From positions 1-64,000 of the forward strand of contig JAFQCA010000007.1 of the NCBI GenBank assembly GCA_017399485.1: 64,000 bases of DNA, given 5' to 3'. The notes beneath the pieces were generated by a model. The model saw only the letters and a list, made by a program, of their open reading frames with translations. It was not told the DNA's origin and did no database searches. The DNA comes from Alistipes sp. (GTDB taxonomy: Bacteria > Bacteroidota > Bacteroidia > Bacteroidales > Rikenellaceae). This document shows, in pieces, positions 52,811-61,400 of this stretch. Positions within the stretch are counted from its first letter, which is position 1. Every line of letters starts with the position of its first letter. The position numbers and the translations under genes are program-made.

Positions 52811-52908
52811 CATCACTCCACCGAGTCGTTAGGCGAGGATTGGAGTCTCTATATTAAAAACTATTGTAGTATAGAGATTCCATTCATCACTCACTTAAGT
52901 GAGTGATG
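52811..52908. repeat. 98-bp element with inverted ends and internal inverted repeats
   Basis: The ends are CATCACTC (52811-52818) and GAGTGATG (52901-52908). Inside are ACTCCA/TGGAGT (52815-52820/52841-52846), TGGAGTCTCTATA/TATAGAGATTCCA (52841-52853/52870-52882, one mismatch) and a perfect 24-base palindrome at 52885-52908 centred on CTTAAG. It is in the gap between convergent genes. No clear target-site duplication was seen. Confidence 0.5.
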
Positions 52909-52943
52909 TGGAATGACGTTTTTTTTGTCTGACAGTTTTGCTT

Positions 52944-54227
52944 TTATTCTGTTATGAGATTGTTTAAGATATATTCTACAGCCGTATCTTTGTCGTTGAA
53001 GAAGTCTGCGACAGTCTGCTTTACCTTATAATGCGGCTCTATGCCTACACCCTCCATAGGATGACCTTCGGGCGATAGACGAGGTTCTCTTGTCGGAATT
53101 CTAAACCAGATGCCATATTTGGAAACAAAATTCTGGGGCCTGCAACCCGTATCTCCTGCAGTTGCCTCACCTACTAATGTGGCATTGCCACTCTCTTTCA
53201 AGTCAATCGCAAAACTCTCTGCGGCAGAAAAGGTATAGTTACTTGTCAATAAAAACAGTTTGCCTTTATATGCGTCAGGCTGTGGCGTAATATCTTCTCC
53301 ATTAACACAATGTTTTTGCGTATTACGCACAAGATATTCGGCTATCAATCGTCCATTGCCGCTATTGCCTCCACCATTTTTGCGAATATCTATAATCAAA
53401 TATGGTAAATTACAAACTTGTTGGTATGCCTGTTTGAAATCATCCACTACCCCATTGCTCATTGACTCAATGCTGATATATCCAACCTTGTTATTGATTA
53501 TTTCGGTACTTGCCAAAGGCTTGTTGTCTGTGGTCATTATAGGAGATTTTAATGGTAAATCAAGTGCTAATCTCTCTCCATTGCGGAACACGTCGCAGGT
53601 TAAAAGAGTATCAGTATAGGATATAAATGAAGTCAGTTGTGTTAGTAATATTCGGGCCTCATTTGTTGATGCCGAAACATACTTTTTATGATTGTCTACA
53701 TATTCCTTAATGGGTGTCCCGTTTATAGATATTATTTCGTCCTTATCGCGAAATCCATAATTTACAATATGTTCTTCGGGTGTACTGATAAATAATCTAT
53801 CATCAACTGCCGTTGGAATATATGCACAATGATGTTTCTTGAAAAATAATCCGGCGTGACCAATATTCAAAGATGCAAAATACTCACAAAGCATTAATCC
53901 GTAATCTGCTTTTGTCCTCACATCTTTCCCGATGCGGTTTGCCAATGATGTGTAAATAGAATCTATATTGTAGTCTTTCTGCTTGTAGAGAGAACAATTT
54001 TTTACGACTTGTTCGTGGATGCTCTTAAAATCCTCTGCAAAATTTTCAGGTTCGACGGGCAGTCCTGATACAAAGTATGCTTTTATGTTACTTTGTTCTT
54101 GTTTCTCCTGTTCGATTAAGCACTCTATTAGTTCGTCTTTGAAGACAGTAGCAGAGAGTAAAATGGTTAAACCTAACAACCCTACGATGGATAGGATTGC
54201 GATTGCAATGAACTTTAGTGTTTTCAT
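52944..54227 (-). CDS. S41-family peptidase
   Basis: 427 residues with an N-terminal anchor (about 6-28). A PDZ-like region (about 150-185: GFRDKDEIISINGTPIKEYV) precedes the protease core. Core motifs are YLIIDIRKNGGGNSG and LTSNYTFSAAESFAIDLK, where Ser in TFSAAE is the nucleophile; the paired lysine of CtpA enzymes is not at its usual place, so the tricorn-like group (Ser-His-Ser-Glu) may be closer. The codon usage is more AT-rich than neighbours. A 9-bp triple repeat lies directly before its ATG. Confidence 0.85.
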   Translation of the reverse strand: MKTLKFIAIAILSIVGLLGLTILLSATVFKDELIECLIEQEKQEQSNIKAYFVSGLPVEPENFAEDFKSIHEQVVKNCSLYKQKDYNIDSIYTSLANRIGKDVRTKADYGLMLCEYFASLNIGHAGLFFKKHHCAYIPTAVDDRLFISTPEEHIVNYGFRDKDEIISINGTPIKEYVDNHKKYVSASTNEARILLTQLTSFISYTDTLLTCDVFRNGERLALDLPLKSPIMTTDNKPLASTEIINNKVGYISIESMSNGVVDDFKQAYQQVCNLPYLIIDIRKNGGGNSGNGRLIAEYLVRNTQKHCVNGEDITPQPDAYKGKLFLLTSNYTFSAAESFAIDLKESGNATLVGEATAGDTGCRPQNFVSKYGIWFRIPTREPRLSPEGHPMEGVGIEPHYKVKQTVADFFNDKDTAVEYILNNLITE

Positions 54228-54230
54228 AAT

Positions 54231-54257
54231 TGTAATAGTTGTAATAGTTGTAATAGT
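54231..54257. repeat. 9-bp tandem repeat (TGTAATAGT x3) abutting S41 start codon
   Basis: Three exact copies at 54231-54239, 54240-54248 and 54249-54257, beginning 3 bases upstream of the S41 gene ATG. It fills the place of the ribosome-binding site and leader. Confidence 0.8.
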
Positions 54258-54319
54258 TGTTTGTTATAAAATATAGATGATATATGCTTAAAACAGGCTC
54301 TCCGAAGATAGCCTTTTTG

Positions 54320-55282
54320 TTACATCGTATAATCCTCAATATTTCTGAATCCCAACAAAAGGTCTTTGTTGCTCATTCGTTTCTTGCCAGCCATCTGCAT
54401 CGAGCGAATCTCTATTAATCCGTCACTGCAAACAACGGCTATCTGCTCCTTGCCGTCGGAAATAATCTCTCCTACGTTGCCATTGCCCTTGTCGGGAGAG
54501 AATCTAACCTCGAAAATCTTTGCCGAGCCTTTCTCTTCGCCATTCAGGTACATAGGAGCCCACGCTGCAGGATAAGGCGACAGACCGCGTACGAAATTAA
54601 CTATACGCTCGCCCTCCCACGACCAATCAATTTTGCAATCCTCTTTGAAGATTTTTGGTGCAGGTTTTAGCGTAGCCTCGTCTATGTGCATCTGCTCGAT
54701 GGGCGTAAAATCTTGTGTGGCAATCTTCTCTACAGTTTCTACGACCAAATCACATCCCTCTGTCATCAGTTTGTCGTACATCGTACCAATGTTGTCCTCT
54801 GCCAGAATGGGCATTTTGCGTTGGCCGATTATAGCACCCTTGTCAATCTCGTGGTTGAGCAGGAATGTGGTTATACCCGTCTCTTTCTCGCCGTTGATAA
54901 TCGCCCAATTTATGGGTGCGGCACCTCTATATTGCGGCAAAAGTGATGCGTGAAGATTGAATGTGCCATAGCGTGGCATTGCCCAAATTACCTCAGGCAA
55001 CATTCGGAATGCTATCACGATACCCAAGTCGGGGCGTAACTCCTCCATCGCTTGCACAAATTCGGGGTCTCGCAACTTTTCGGGCTGAAGTATCGGCAGG
55101 CCCAACTCTCGTGCTGCAACCTTTACATCACTCTCGTGCATACGCTGACCGCGACCTGCGGGCTTATCGGGAGTCGTGACTACTGCTACTATATTATAAC
55201 CCTCCTCCACCAAGCGTTTGAGTGACGCTACAGCAAATTCAGGTGTTCCCATAAATACTATTCTTAAATCTTTTCCGCTCAT
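54320..55282 (-). CDS. fmt: Methionyl-tRNA formyltransferase
   Basis: 320 residues. The formyltransferase core shows FMGTPEFAVASLKRL at the N-terminus and NLHASLLPQYRGAAPINWAII with the catalytic Asn/His and SLLPxYRG loop. The C-terminal OB-like domain contains NFVRGLSPYPAAWAP. It formylates initiator Met-tRNA. Follows the LptF/G gene by 3 bases. Confidence 0.96.
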   Translation of the reverse strand: MSGKDLRIVFMGTPEFAVASLKRLVEEGYNIVAVVTTPDKPAGRGQRMHESDVKVAARELGLPILQPEKLRDPEFVQAMEELRPDLGIVIAFRMLPEVIWAMPRYGTFNLHASLLPQYRGAAPINWAIINGEKETGITTFLLNHEIDKGAIIGQRKMPILAEDNIGTMYDKLMTEGCDLVVETVEKIATQDFTPIEQMHIDEATLKPAPKIFKEDCKIDWSWEGERIVNFVRGLSPYPAAWAPMYLNGEEKGSAKIFEVRFSPDKGNGNVGEIISDGKEQIAVVCSDGLIEIRSMQMAGKKRMSNKDLLLGFRNIEDYTM

Positions 55283-55285
55283 TTC

Positions 55286-56821
55286 TTACTTGTTCTTTTT
55301 GCGTTTTGCAACCCACTCTTGTGCGGTGCGCCATACCTTTGTTGAGGTGATACGTGCGCGTATAGGATTCCAATAAGGTGCAATTTTCTCTTTGAATTGT
55401 TGCATCTTGGCGTAATACCACTCTGTGTCGAGCAACGACGAGTCGTTAGTAGCCTTTATTATAAGATATACGGCAATAGGTGCTAAGACAAAGGAGGAGA
55501 GCCACATTCCCGAGAAGGAACTCCATACACCCTCTTTGGCGGCCTTTTCGCCGTTGAGACTTATGATATAATAGAATACAAAGAATGCTACCGATATAAC
55601 GATTGGGGTACCCAATCCGCCTTTGCGGATAATGGCTCCCAACGGCGCTCCGATAAGGAAGAAAATAAGTACCGAGACGGGTAACGATAACTTCTTGTGC
55701 CAATCGTTCTTACTGCGATAGAGTTGTGTCAATGCATCTTTTGCCGAAGTCTCGTCGAATGAGAAGGCGTTTCGTGAATTCAGGGCCACCGTACGAGCCG
55801 ACTGCCATACTTCGCTGCGTTTGCGAATATCCAGATTCTGCAATGAGTCCAATAGATTGGCGGTACTAAAACCTGTCTTGTCGCGACGTAACGAATCCGG
55901 TAGGCTTAATACTTGTATATCCTTTGAAAATATCGTCTCTTGCAATAGCGGGCCGTAGGAACTTGTTGTGTGTTCGGCAACTGCCCTATCGAGCGAGTCT
56001 ATGGCGTGCTGCAACTCTACGATATTCATTGACTGTGAACCTGATATCAAATCATTCTCATCGGTGCGCTGGAAATCGAATCCCGTCATCGCAATGCGCA
56101 TATCCTGCACTTCAAATTTATCGTGCCGCAGAGCATTTTTGTTGTACCACTCGTTGTTGCGGGTTTGCTCGTAGTTCTCTCCGTTGTAGAGCGTTATGAG
56201 TAGGAATTTTTTGTCGTCGGTAAGTCGGATGTATCCCGATTCGGCGATTGTAGTTCGCATATTGCCTGCAATTTGACGGTTGTCGTATATTAGGACATTG
56301 TGCAGGAGACCTGTTTCGGGGTCCTGATGCTCGACACGGATACTAAGATTCTCGTCAATGCCGTTAAAGAATAATCCGTCTTGAAACTCCAGTACTTGTT
56401 TCTGGCGGTTAATGTCATATAGGATACTCCTCGATTTTTTATAGGCGTATGGTACCAGATTGTTTATGACAAAGAAACTCGCAATAGACATCACGATGGC
56501 AACGCCGATTAGTGGTCGCATTATACGCATCAGCGACATACCTGCCGATTTCATCGCTTGTAACTCGAAGTTCTCGCCCAAGTTACCCATTGTCATAATT
56601 GCCGCCAGAAGCATTGCAAGTGGCAGGCCCAACGGAATCATATTGATTGTTGCATAGAACAGAAGTTCGATAATGACGGCGGCATCCAATCCTTTACCCG
56701 TCAATTCGTCGATATAACGCCATATAAAGTTCATCATCAACACGAAGAAGACGATGAAAAATGTTACTACCAACGGCCCTAAAAAGGATTTTAGGACTAA
56801 TTTATGTATCGTTTTAAGCAT
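55286..56821 (-). CDS. LptF/LptG-family permease
   Basis: 511 residues. Three N-terminal helices (about 15-35, 50-75, 95-120) are followed by a large periplasmic domain (about 130-355) and three C-terminal helices (about 375-455). The opening LKTIHKLVLKSFLGPLVVTFFIVFFVLMMNFIWRYIDELTGKG is typical of YjgP/YjgQ proteins (given in part: KSFLGPLVVTFFIVFFVLM). In Bacteroidota often longer than E. coli LptF/G (about 360), as here. It extracts LPS from the inner membrane with LptB. It overlaps the metal permease gene by 8 bases. Confidence 0.9.
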   Translation of the reverse strand: MLKTIHKLVLKSFLGPLVVTFFIVFFVLMMNFIWRYIDELTGKGLDAAVIIELLFYATINMIPLGLPLAMLLAAIMTMGNLGENFELQAMKSAGMSLMRIMRPLIGVAIVMSIASFFVINNLVPYAYKKSRSILYDINRQKQVLEFQDGLFFNGIDENLSIRVEHQDPETGLLHNVLIYDNRQIAGNMRTTIAESGYIRLTDDKKFLLITLYNGENYEQTRNNEWYNKNALRHDKFEVQDMRIAMTGFDFQRTDENDLISGSQSMNIVELQHAIDSLDRAVAEHTTSSYGPLLQETIFSKDIQVLSLPDSLRRDKTGFSTANLLDSLQNLDIRKRSEVWQSARTVALNSRNAFSFDETSAKDALTQLYRSKNDWHKKLSLPVSVLIFFLIGAPLGAIIRKGGLGTPIVISVAFFVFYYIISLNGEKAAKEGVWSSFSGMWLSSFVLAPIAVYLIIKATNDSSLLDTEWYYAKMQQFKEKIAPYWNPIRARITSTKVWRTAQEWVAKRKKNK

Positions 56822-57647
56822 CTAAAGTCAATTTTTGCTTTGCAAAGATATAAAGTTTTGCGGCAAAAAGCACTATTGTGAGTGTAAATATTATACTTGT
56901 CCCTGGCGGAATCTCCCAGTTGTAACTTGCGACAAGTCCTACAACTGCACTAAAAGTGGCTATTATGGCAGCCCAAAATGATATTGAAGCGTAGGATTTT
57001 GTCAATGAATTGGCTGCAACTGCGGGTATTGTAAATAGCGAGAGCAGCAACACAATTCCCATTATGCGTATTGCCATTACAATGGCGATGGCAACCACAA
57101 TCATAAGCGCATACGAGGCGGTGCGGGTGGCTATTCCTTGACTCGATGAGAAGTCGCGGTCAAAGGCCGTGTACATAATGCTGCGCCACAAAAGCATCGT
57201 GCCGATGATGCAGAAGATGGCTAATATGCCCATAGCCATTACGTCTGATGATGTGACGGTTATTATGCTGCCGAACATATAACTCGATAAATCACCCGAT
57301 GTATAGCCCGGTGTAAGACTCATAAATAGCGCTCCGATGGCCATTCCGATTGACCAAACAATGCCGATGGCTGAATCTTCGCGGATTTTGCCGTTTGTTG
57401 AGGCCCATTCGATGCCCAATGCTGACAGTATGGCAAAAATCAATGCACCGCCTAATGGGTTTACGCCCGTGTAGAGTGCTATGCCCAATCCTCCGAATGA
57501 TGCGTGAGTTATTCCTCCGCATAGAAATACAAGACGGCGCGTTACAATGTATGTGCCTATTATACCGCCTATTATGCCTGCGAAAATTGCTGCCAATAAT
57601 GCGTTGGCCAGATAACGATATTCGAATATGTCGTAAAAAAACTCCAT
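56814..57647 (-). CDS. Metal ABC transporter permease (ZnuB family)
   Basis: 277 residues with about eight to nine helices. Family blocks: VTRRLVFLCGGITHASFGGLGIALY near residues 35-60 and MGIVLLLSLFTIPAVAANSLTKSY near 210. It is the membrane component of cluster A-I Zn/Mn importers. It is encoded 54 kb from the only znuA-znuC in the window and is first in an operon with lptF/G and fmt, driven by a near-consensus promoter. It is probably the partner of ZnuCA, though another set elsewhere cannot be excluded. Confidence 0.9.
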   Translation of the reverse strand: MEFFYDIFEYRYLANALLAAIFAGIIGGIIGTYIVTRRLVFLCGGITHASFGGLGIALYTGVNPLGGALIFAILSALGIEWASTNGKIREDSAIGIVWSIGMAIGALFMSLTPGYTSGDLSSYMFGSIITVTSSDVMAMGILAIFCIIGTMLLWRSIMYTAFDRDFSSSQGIATRTASYALMIVVAIAIVMAIRIMGIVLLLSLFTIPAVAANSLTKSYASISFWAAIIATFSAVVGLVASYNWEIPPGTSIIFTLTIVLFAAKLYIFAKQKLTLDA

Positions 57648-57672
57648 TCCTGATTTGAGTATAAAAACCTTG

Positions 57673-57704
57673 CAAATTTACTCTATTTATCGGATTGAGT
57701 CAAA
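57673..57704 (-). promoter_or_regulatory. Promoter of znuB-like - lptF/G - fmt operon
   Basis: On the minus strand TTTG (57701-57704), a 20-base spacer and TAAATTTG (57673-57680): the best -33/-7 match in the window. The ATG is 25 bases downstream. Confidence 0.75.
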
Positions 57705-57766
57705 ACTTTTTTCTTTATAAGCCAAAGTTTTTATAAATTCGCACACAAATTAAACCAAAACAATAT

Positions 57767-59062
57767 ATGAAACGTCGAGTGAGTTTTCATACGTTGGGCT
57801 GTAAACTCAACTTCTCGGAGAGTTCTACTTTGGCGCGCGAATTTGAGGCTTGTGGCTATGAGCGTGTGGGTGCGAATGAGGTGGCCGATGTATGTGTTAT
57901 AAATAGTTGCTCGGTGACCGAACACGCCGATAAGAAATGTCGTAATATTATACGAAAACTGCATCGTCGAAATCCTGATGCCATAATTGCTGTGACGGGA
58001 TGTTATGCACAGTTGAAACCTGCCGAAATAGCAGAGATAGAGGGTGTACGTATCGTATTGGGTAACAATTATAAAGGCGATTTGGTTAAAGCGATACTTG
58101 AAGTCGAAAATAACCCTCGTCAGATAGTCCAGAGTTGCTCTTGTGAAGATATAACACGTTTCTTTGCGTCGTACTCTTCGGGCGATAGGTCTCGCTCGTT
58201 TTTGAAGGTGCAGGATGGCTGTGATTATAAGTGCGCATATTGTACGATACATTACGCTCGTGGTGCAAGTCGTAATATGCCTATTGCCGACTTGGTGAAG
58301 CAGGCCGAAAAGGTGGCTGCCACAGGATTGAAAGAGATTGTAATTACGGGAATCAATACAGGTGATTTTGGTCGTACAACGGGTGAAAAATTTATTGATT
58401 TGTTGCGTGCGCTGAACGATGTTGAGGGTATTGAGCGTTATCGCATATCTTCCATCGAGCCTAATCTTTTAACCGACGAGATAATCGAATTTTGCGCCTC
58501 GTCGCCAAAATTCCAGCATCATTTCCATATTCCGTTGCAGAGCGGTTCGAATCATATTTTGGGACTTATGCGACGTCGCTATACTGCCGAAAAGTTTGCT
58601 GACCGCATTGAGAAGGTGCGTTCGCTGATGCCCGATGTGTTTATCGGCATAGATGTAATTACGGGTTTCCCAAGTGAGAGTGCCGAAGATTTTGAACAGA
58701 CATATTCGTTGTTGGCGCGTTTGCGCCCTGCGTTTTTGCATATATTCCCATTCTCTGAGCGCCCAAATACTCCTGCTGTTGATATGCCTGATAAAGTGCC
58801 AGCATCGGTCTCTACGGCACGTGCGGCACGGTTGGATGAGTTGTGTCGGGAGTTGCACTCGGAGTTCTGTCAGCGAACGGTTGGTAGCGAGGCTGAGGTG
58901 TTGTTCGAGAGTACGATGCGTGGCGGAATGATGTATGGTTATACGGGTAATTACGTGAGGGTAAAAGCCCCCTATCAACGCAATTTGATTAATACGGTGA
59001 GCCGCGTCAAGTTGCTTTCGATTGAGGATAATGATGACGTAATGGCCGAAATTTTAGCATAA
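57767..59062 (+). CDS. mtaB: tRNA t6A37 methylthiotransferase MtaB
   Basis: 431 residues. The UPF0004 domain cysteines are C12 (TLGCKLN), C48 (NSCSV) and C79 (TGCYAQ), binding one 4Fe-4S cluster. The radical-SAM cysteines are C152, C156 and C159 (CDYKCAYCTI). Downstream motifs are GVRIVLGNNYKGD, TGINTGDFG and QSGSNHILGLMRRRY. A TRAM-like C-terminus follows. It converts t6A37 to ms2t6A37 in tRNAs. The gene is alone on the plus strand, divergent from the znuB-like operon. Confidence 0.94.
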   Translation: MKRRVSFHTLGCKLNFSESSTLAREFEACGYERVGANEVADVCVINSCSVTEHADKKCRNIIRKLHRRNPDAIIAVTGCYAQLKPAEIAEIEGVRIVLGNNYKGDLVKAILEVENNPRQIVQSCSCEDITRFFASYSSGDRSRSFLKVQDGCDYKCAYCTIHYARGASRNMPIADLVKQAEKVAATGLKEIVITGINTGDFGRTTGEKFIDLLRALNDVEGIERYRISSIEPNLLTDEIIEFCASSPKFQHHFHIPLQSGSNHILGLMRRRYTAEKFADRIEKVRSLMPDVFIGIDVITGFPSESAEDFEQTYSLLARLRPAFLHIFPFSERPNTPAVDMPDKVPASVSTARAARLDELCRELHSEFCQRTVGSEAEVLFESTMRGGMMYGYTGNYVRVKAPYQRNLINTVSRVKLLSIEDNDDVMAEILA

Positions 59063-59108
59063 AATGCAACTCTATGCGCAAAATTTGCCGAGTGTAAGAT
59101 AATTTTAT

Positions 59109-59116
59109 TATCTTTG
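59109..59116 (+). promoter_or_regulatory. -7 box of the sensor-trkH operon
   Basis: TATCTTTG, placing the transcript start near 59123. This supports the ATG at 59142 rather than the one at 59130 as start. Confidence 0.55.
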
Positions 59117-59141
59117 CATAATTGGCAAAATGTGTTTTGTT

Positions 59142-59951
59142 ATGAAAGGAATCCGTAAGCGAGTGACGATAGGTTTTTTGAGTATTGTAATATTACTCTT
59201 TTTCTCGGGCCTTGTGTCGCTGTTTGAACTTAACAATATGAGTGGCGATATTGATGCTATACTTGGCAGCAGTCGTCGTAGTATTGCCGTTTCTGAGGGC
59301 TTGCTTGATGCTATTCACGCCCACGATAGAGCGGTTTTGCGATATGCCGTATTGCGGGATAGTCTTTACGCCGACAGTTGTAACAGTTGTTATGATGAGT
59401 TGGTCGAAAAGGTACGGTTGGCTCGAGAGGAGTCGTCAGCATCTGCTGTTACCCTGTTCGATTCGTTGGATATGTTGGCGCAGAGTATGCAGAATGTGGT
59501 GGCCAAGTTGCAGGCAAGTCGTGTTGTAGAGTATGTTCCTCCTGTGCAGGTCGATTCTCTTGCCCCGCCAGCCCCTTCGGTGTTTGATGGCTGGAATTGG
59601 TATAACAAAAATTATCTCCCCGAATACAATGCTTTGAGTGATGGTGTTTTGAGAGTTATGACTTCGTCGCAGAGTTCACTCTCGCCGCGAGCCGAGTTGT
59701 TGAGCCGCAATGCTTATCGAGCCGTTACTCCGGTGTTTATTTCGTTGGTGGTGATGATTGCAATTCTTTTGATGTTCTACTATTTTGTGATGATATATAT
59801 TGCCAAACCTATCGTCGATATGAACAAGAGTTTGGGCGATTCGCTCAAATACAAAATACCGTTTGTGGTTAAGAGCGAGTGTCGTGACGAAATGGCAGAA
59901 CTGAAAGAGAGAATAGAGGCGGTTGTAAATAACAAACCGATAAGGTCGTAA
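59142..59951 (+). CDS. Two-helix membrane sensor-like protein without output domain
   Basis: 269 residues from ATG 59142. A membrane helix near the N-terminus (about 8-30, TIGFLSIVILLFFSGLVSLF) is followed by a helical periplasmic domain (to about 190) of the four-helix-bundle kind, with a CNSC pair. A second helix (about 196-218) leads to a short HAMP-like segment (AKPIVDMNKSLGDSLKYKIP). The chain then stops: there is no kinase, methyl-accepting or cyclase domain. It overlaps functionally with trkH, which starts 3 bases later. A regulatory subunit role is possible. Confidence 0.7.
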   Translation: MKGIRKRVTIGFLSIVILLFFSGLVSLFELNNMSGDIDAILGSSRRSIAVSEGLLDAIHAHDRAVLRYAVLRDSLYADSCNSCYDELVEKVRLAREESSASAVTLFDSLDMLAQSMQNVVAKLQASRVVEYVPPVQVDSLAPPAPSVFDGWNWYNKNYLPEYNALSDGVLRVMTSSQSSLSPRAELLSRNAYRAVTPVFISLVVMIAILLMFYYFVMIYIAKPIVDMNKSLGDSLKYKIPFVVKSECRDEMAELKERIEAVVNNKPIRS

Positions 59952-59954
59952 GTT

Positions 59955-61400
59955 ATGCGCATCAGTGTTGTAATAAGATATATCGGCATTATTTTGTTGG
60001 TGTTGGCGGCATTTATGTTGATGTCGGCAGGCATCGCCTATGTCAGCAATGTCGATAGTTCTTATTACCCTCTTGTGATGTCATCGCTTTTGACGTTGTT
60101 GCTTGGTTGTTTTCCTCTTATTTTTGTGCCGAGTTCAGATAGTATTTCGACCAAAGAGGGCTATTGTATTGTTGTAGGCTCGTGGCTGGTTGCGAGTGTC
60201 GTTGGAATGTTCCCCTACTTGATGTGGGGCGGTGAGTTTACTGTTATCAACGCTTGGTTTGAGAGTGTGTCGGGCTTTACAACTACGGGAGCATCTATCT
60301 TGAATAATATCGAGGCCCTGCCTCGCGGTTTGCTCTTCTGGCGAATGGCTACTTGTTGGATTGGTGGCGTTGGTGTAGTGATGTTTGCACTCATTATTCT
60401 GCCATCTATAGGCCGAAGCAAGAGGATGTTGTCGAGTGTGGAGTTGTCATCGCTGGCAAAGGATAATTTTAATTATCGTACGCAAACTATCGTGCGAATT
60501 ATTTTGATTACCTATTTTTTGGTGACTGCCGTTACGACTATTGGGTTGAAATTGGCGGGTATGTGTTGGTTCGATGCTCTGTGTCACGCAATGTCGGCTT
60601 GCTCAACTTGCGGTTTTAGTACAAAAAATACAAGTATAGCATTTTTTAATTCAGGACTCATAGAGTTTGTGCTAATCGTGGCTATGTGTATTGCTGGTCT
60701 GCATTTCGGTTTGATATATGCGACGGTTACGGGTAAGCATAATAATGTCTTCCGTTCGGAGGTCTCTCGTGTATATTTTACGATAATAGGCGTTTCGTCG
60801 GTGCTGATTGCCATTAGCCTTTGGTTGTCGGATATTTATCCTACATTGTGGTTATCGTTACGCTCGGCGCTGTTCCATACCGTGTCGTTATTTACGACAA
60901 CGGGATTTGCTACTGTTGATTGTAACACTTGGACGTCGTTTGCTATTCTGATACTCATATTCTGCTCGATTGTATGCGGATGTGCAGGCTCGACGTCGGG
61001 AGGTCTTAAGGTTGATAGATTTTTGGTGGCGGCAAAGATGATACGTACACGCCTGCGTGCGCAACGTCACCCCGATGCTATCTTCCGCACGAAGATTGAT
61101 GGCGTAGTACAGGATGAGGATATGATGGGTGTGGTGATGGTGTATATTGTCGCTTATATGTTGCTTATACTTATCGGTACGTTCCTCAATACGCTTTTTG
61201 GTGCCGATTTGATGACGGGTTTTTCGGCAGCGGTATCTTGTGTTAGTAATGTTGGGCCCGGATTTGGAGAGATAGGTACGATGTCTAATTATTCGCTAAT
61301 GCCTATTGTTACGAAGTTTAATTTGACGCTCCTGATGTTGTTGGGACGTTTAGAGATATTTGGATTGATTCAACTCTTTTTTATAAGATGGTGGAGATAA
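59955..61400 (+). CDS. Trk/Ktr-type potassium uptake protein
   Basis: 481 residues with about ten helices. The four selectivity-filter loops are visible as SGFTTTGAS, SACSTCGFST, SLFTTTGFAT and SNVGPGFG. The C-terminal region has GCAGSTSGGLKVDR, a conserved family block. TrkH/KtrB channels move K+ with a TrkA/KtrA regulator, which is not in this window. It is joined to the upstream sensor-like gene (3-base gap) and to the downstream SPOR gene (TAATG overlap). Confidence 0.92.
   Translation: MRISVVIRYIGIILLVLAAFMLMSAGIAYVSNVDSSYYPLVMSSLLTLLLGCFPLIFVPSSDSISTKEGYCIVVGSWLVASVVGMFPYLMWGGEFTVINAWFESVSGFTTTGASILNNIEALPRGLLFWRMATCWIGGVGVVMFALIILPSIGRSKRMLSSVELSSLAKDNFNYRTQTIVRIILITYFLVTAVTTIGLKLAGMCWFDALCHAMSACSTCGFSTKNTSIAFFNSGLIEFVLIVAMCIAGLHFGLIYATVTGKHNNVFRSEVSRVYFTIIGVSSVLIAISLWLSDIYPTLWLSLRSALFHTVSLFTTTGFATVDCNTWTSFAILILIFCSIVCGCAGSTSGGLKVDRFLVAAKMIRTRLRAQRHPDAIFRTKIDGVVQDEDMMGVVMVYIVAYMLLILIGTFLNTLFGADLMTGFSAAVSCVSNVGPGFGEIGTMSNYSLMPIVTKFNLTLLMLLGRLEIFGLIQLFFIRWWR

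Noticed and set aside
58536..58556. GGTTCGAATC resembling a tRNA T-arm
   Set aside because: It lies inside mtaB in a conserved coding block (QSGSNHI) and no acceptor or anticodon stem surrounds it.
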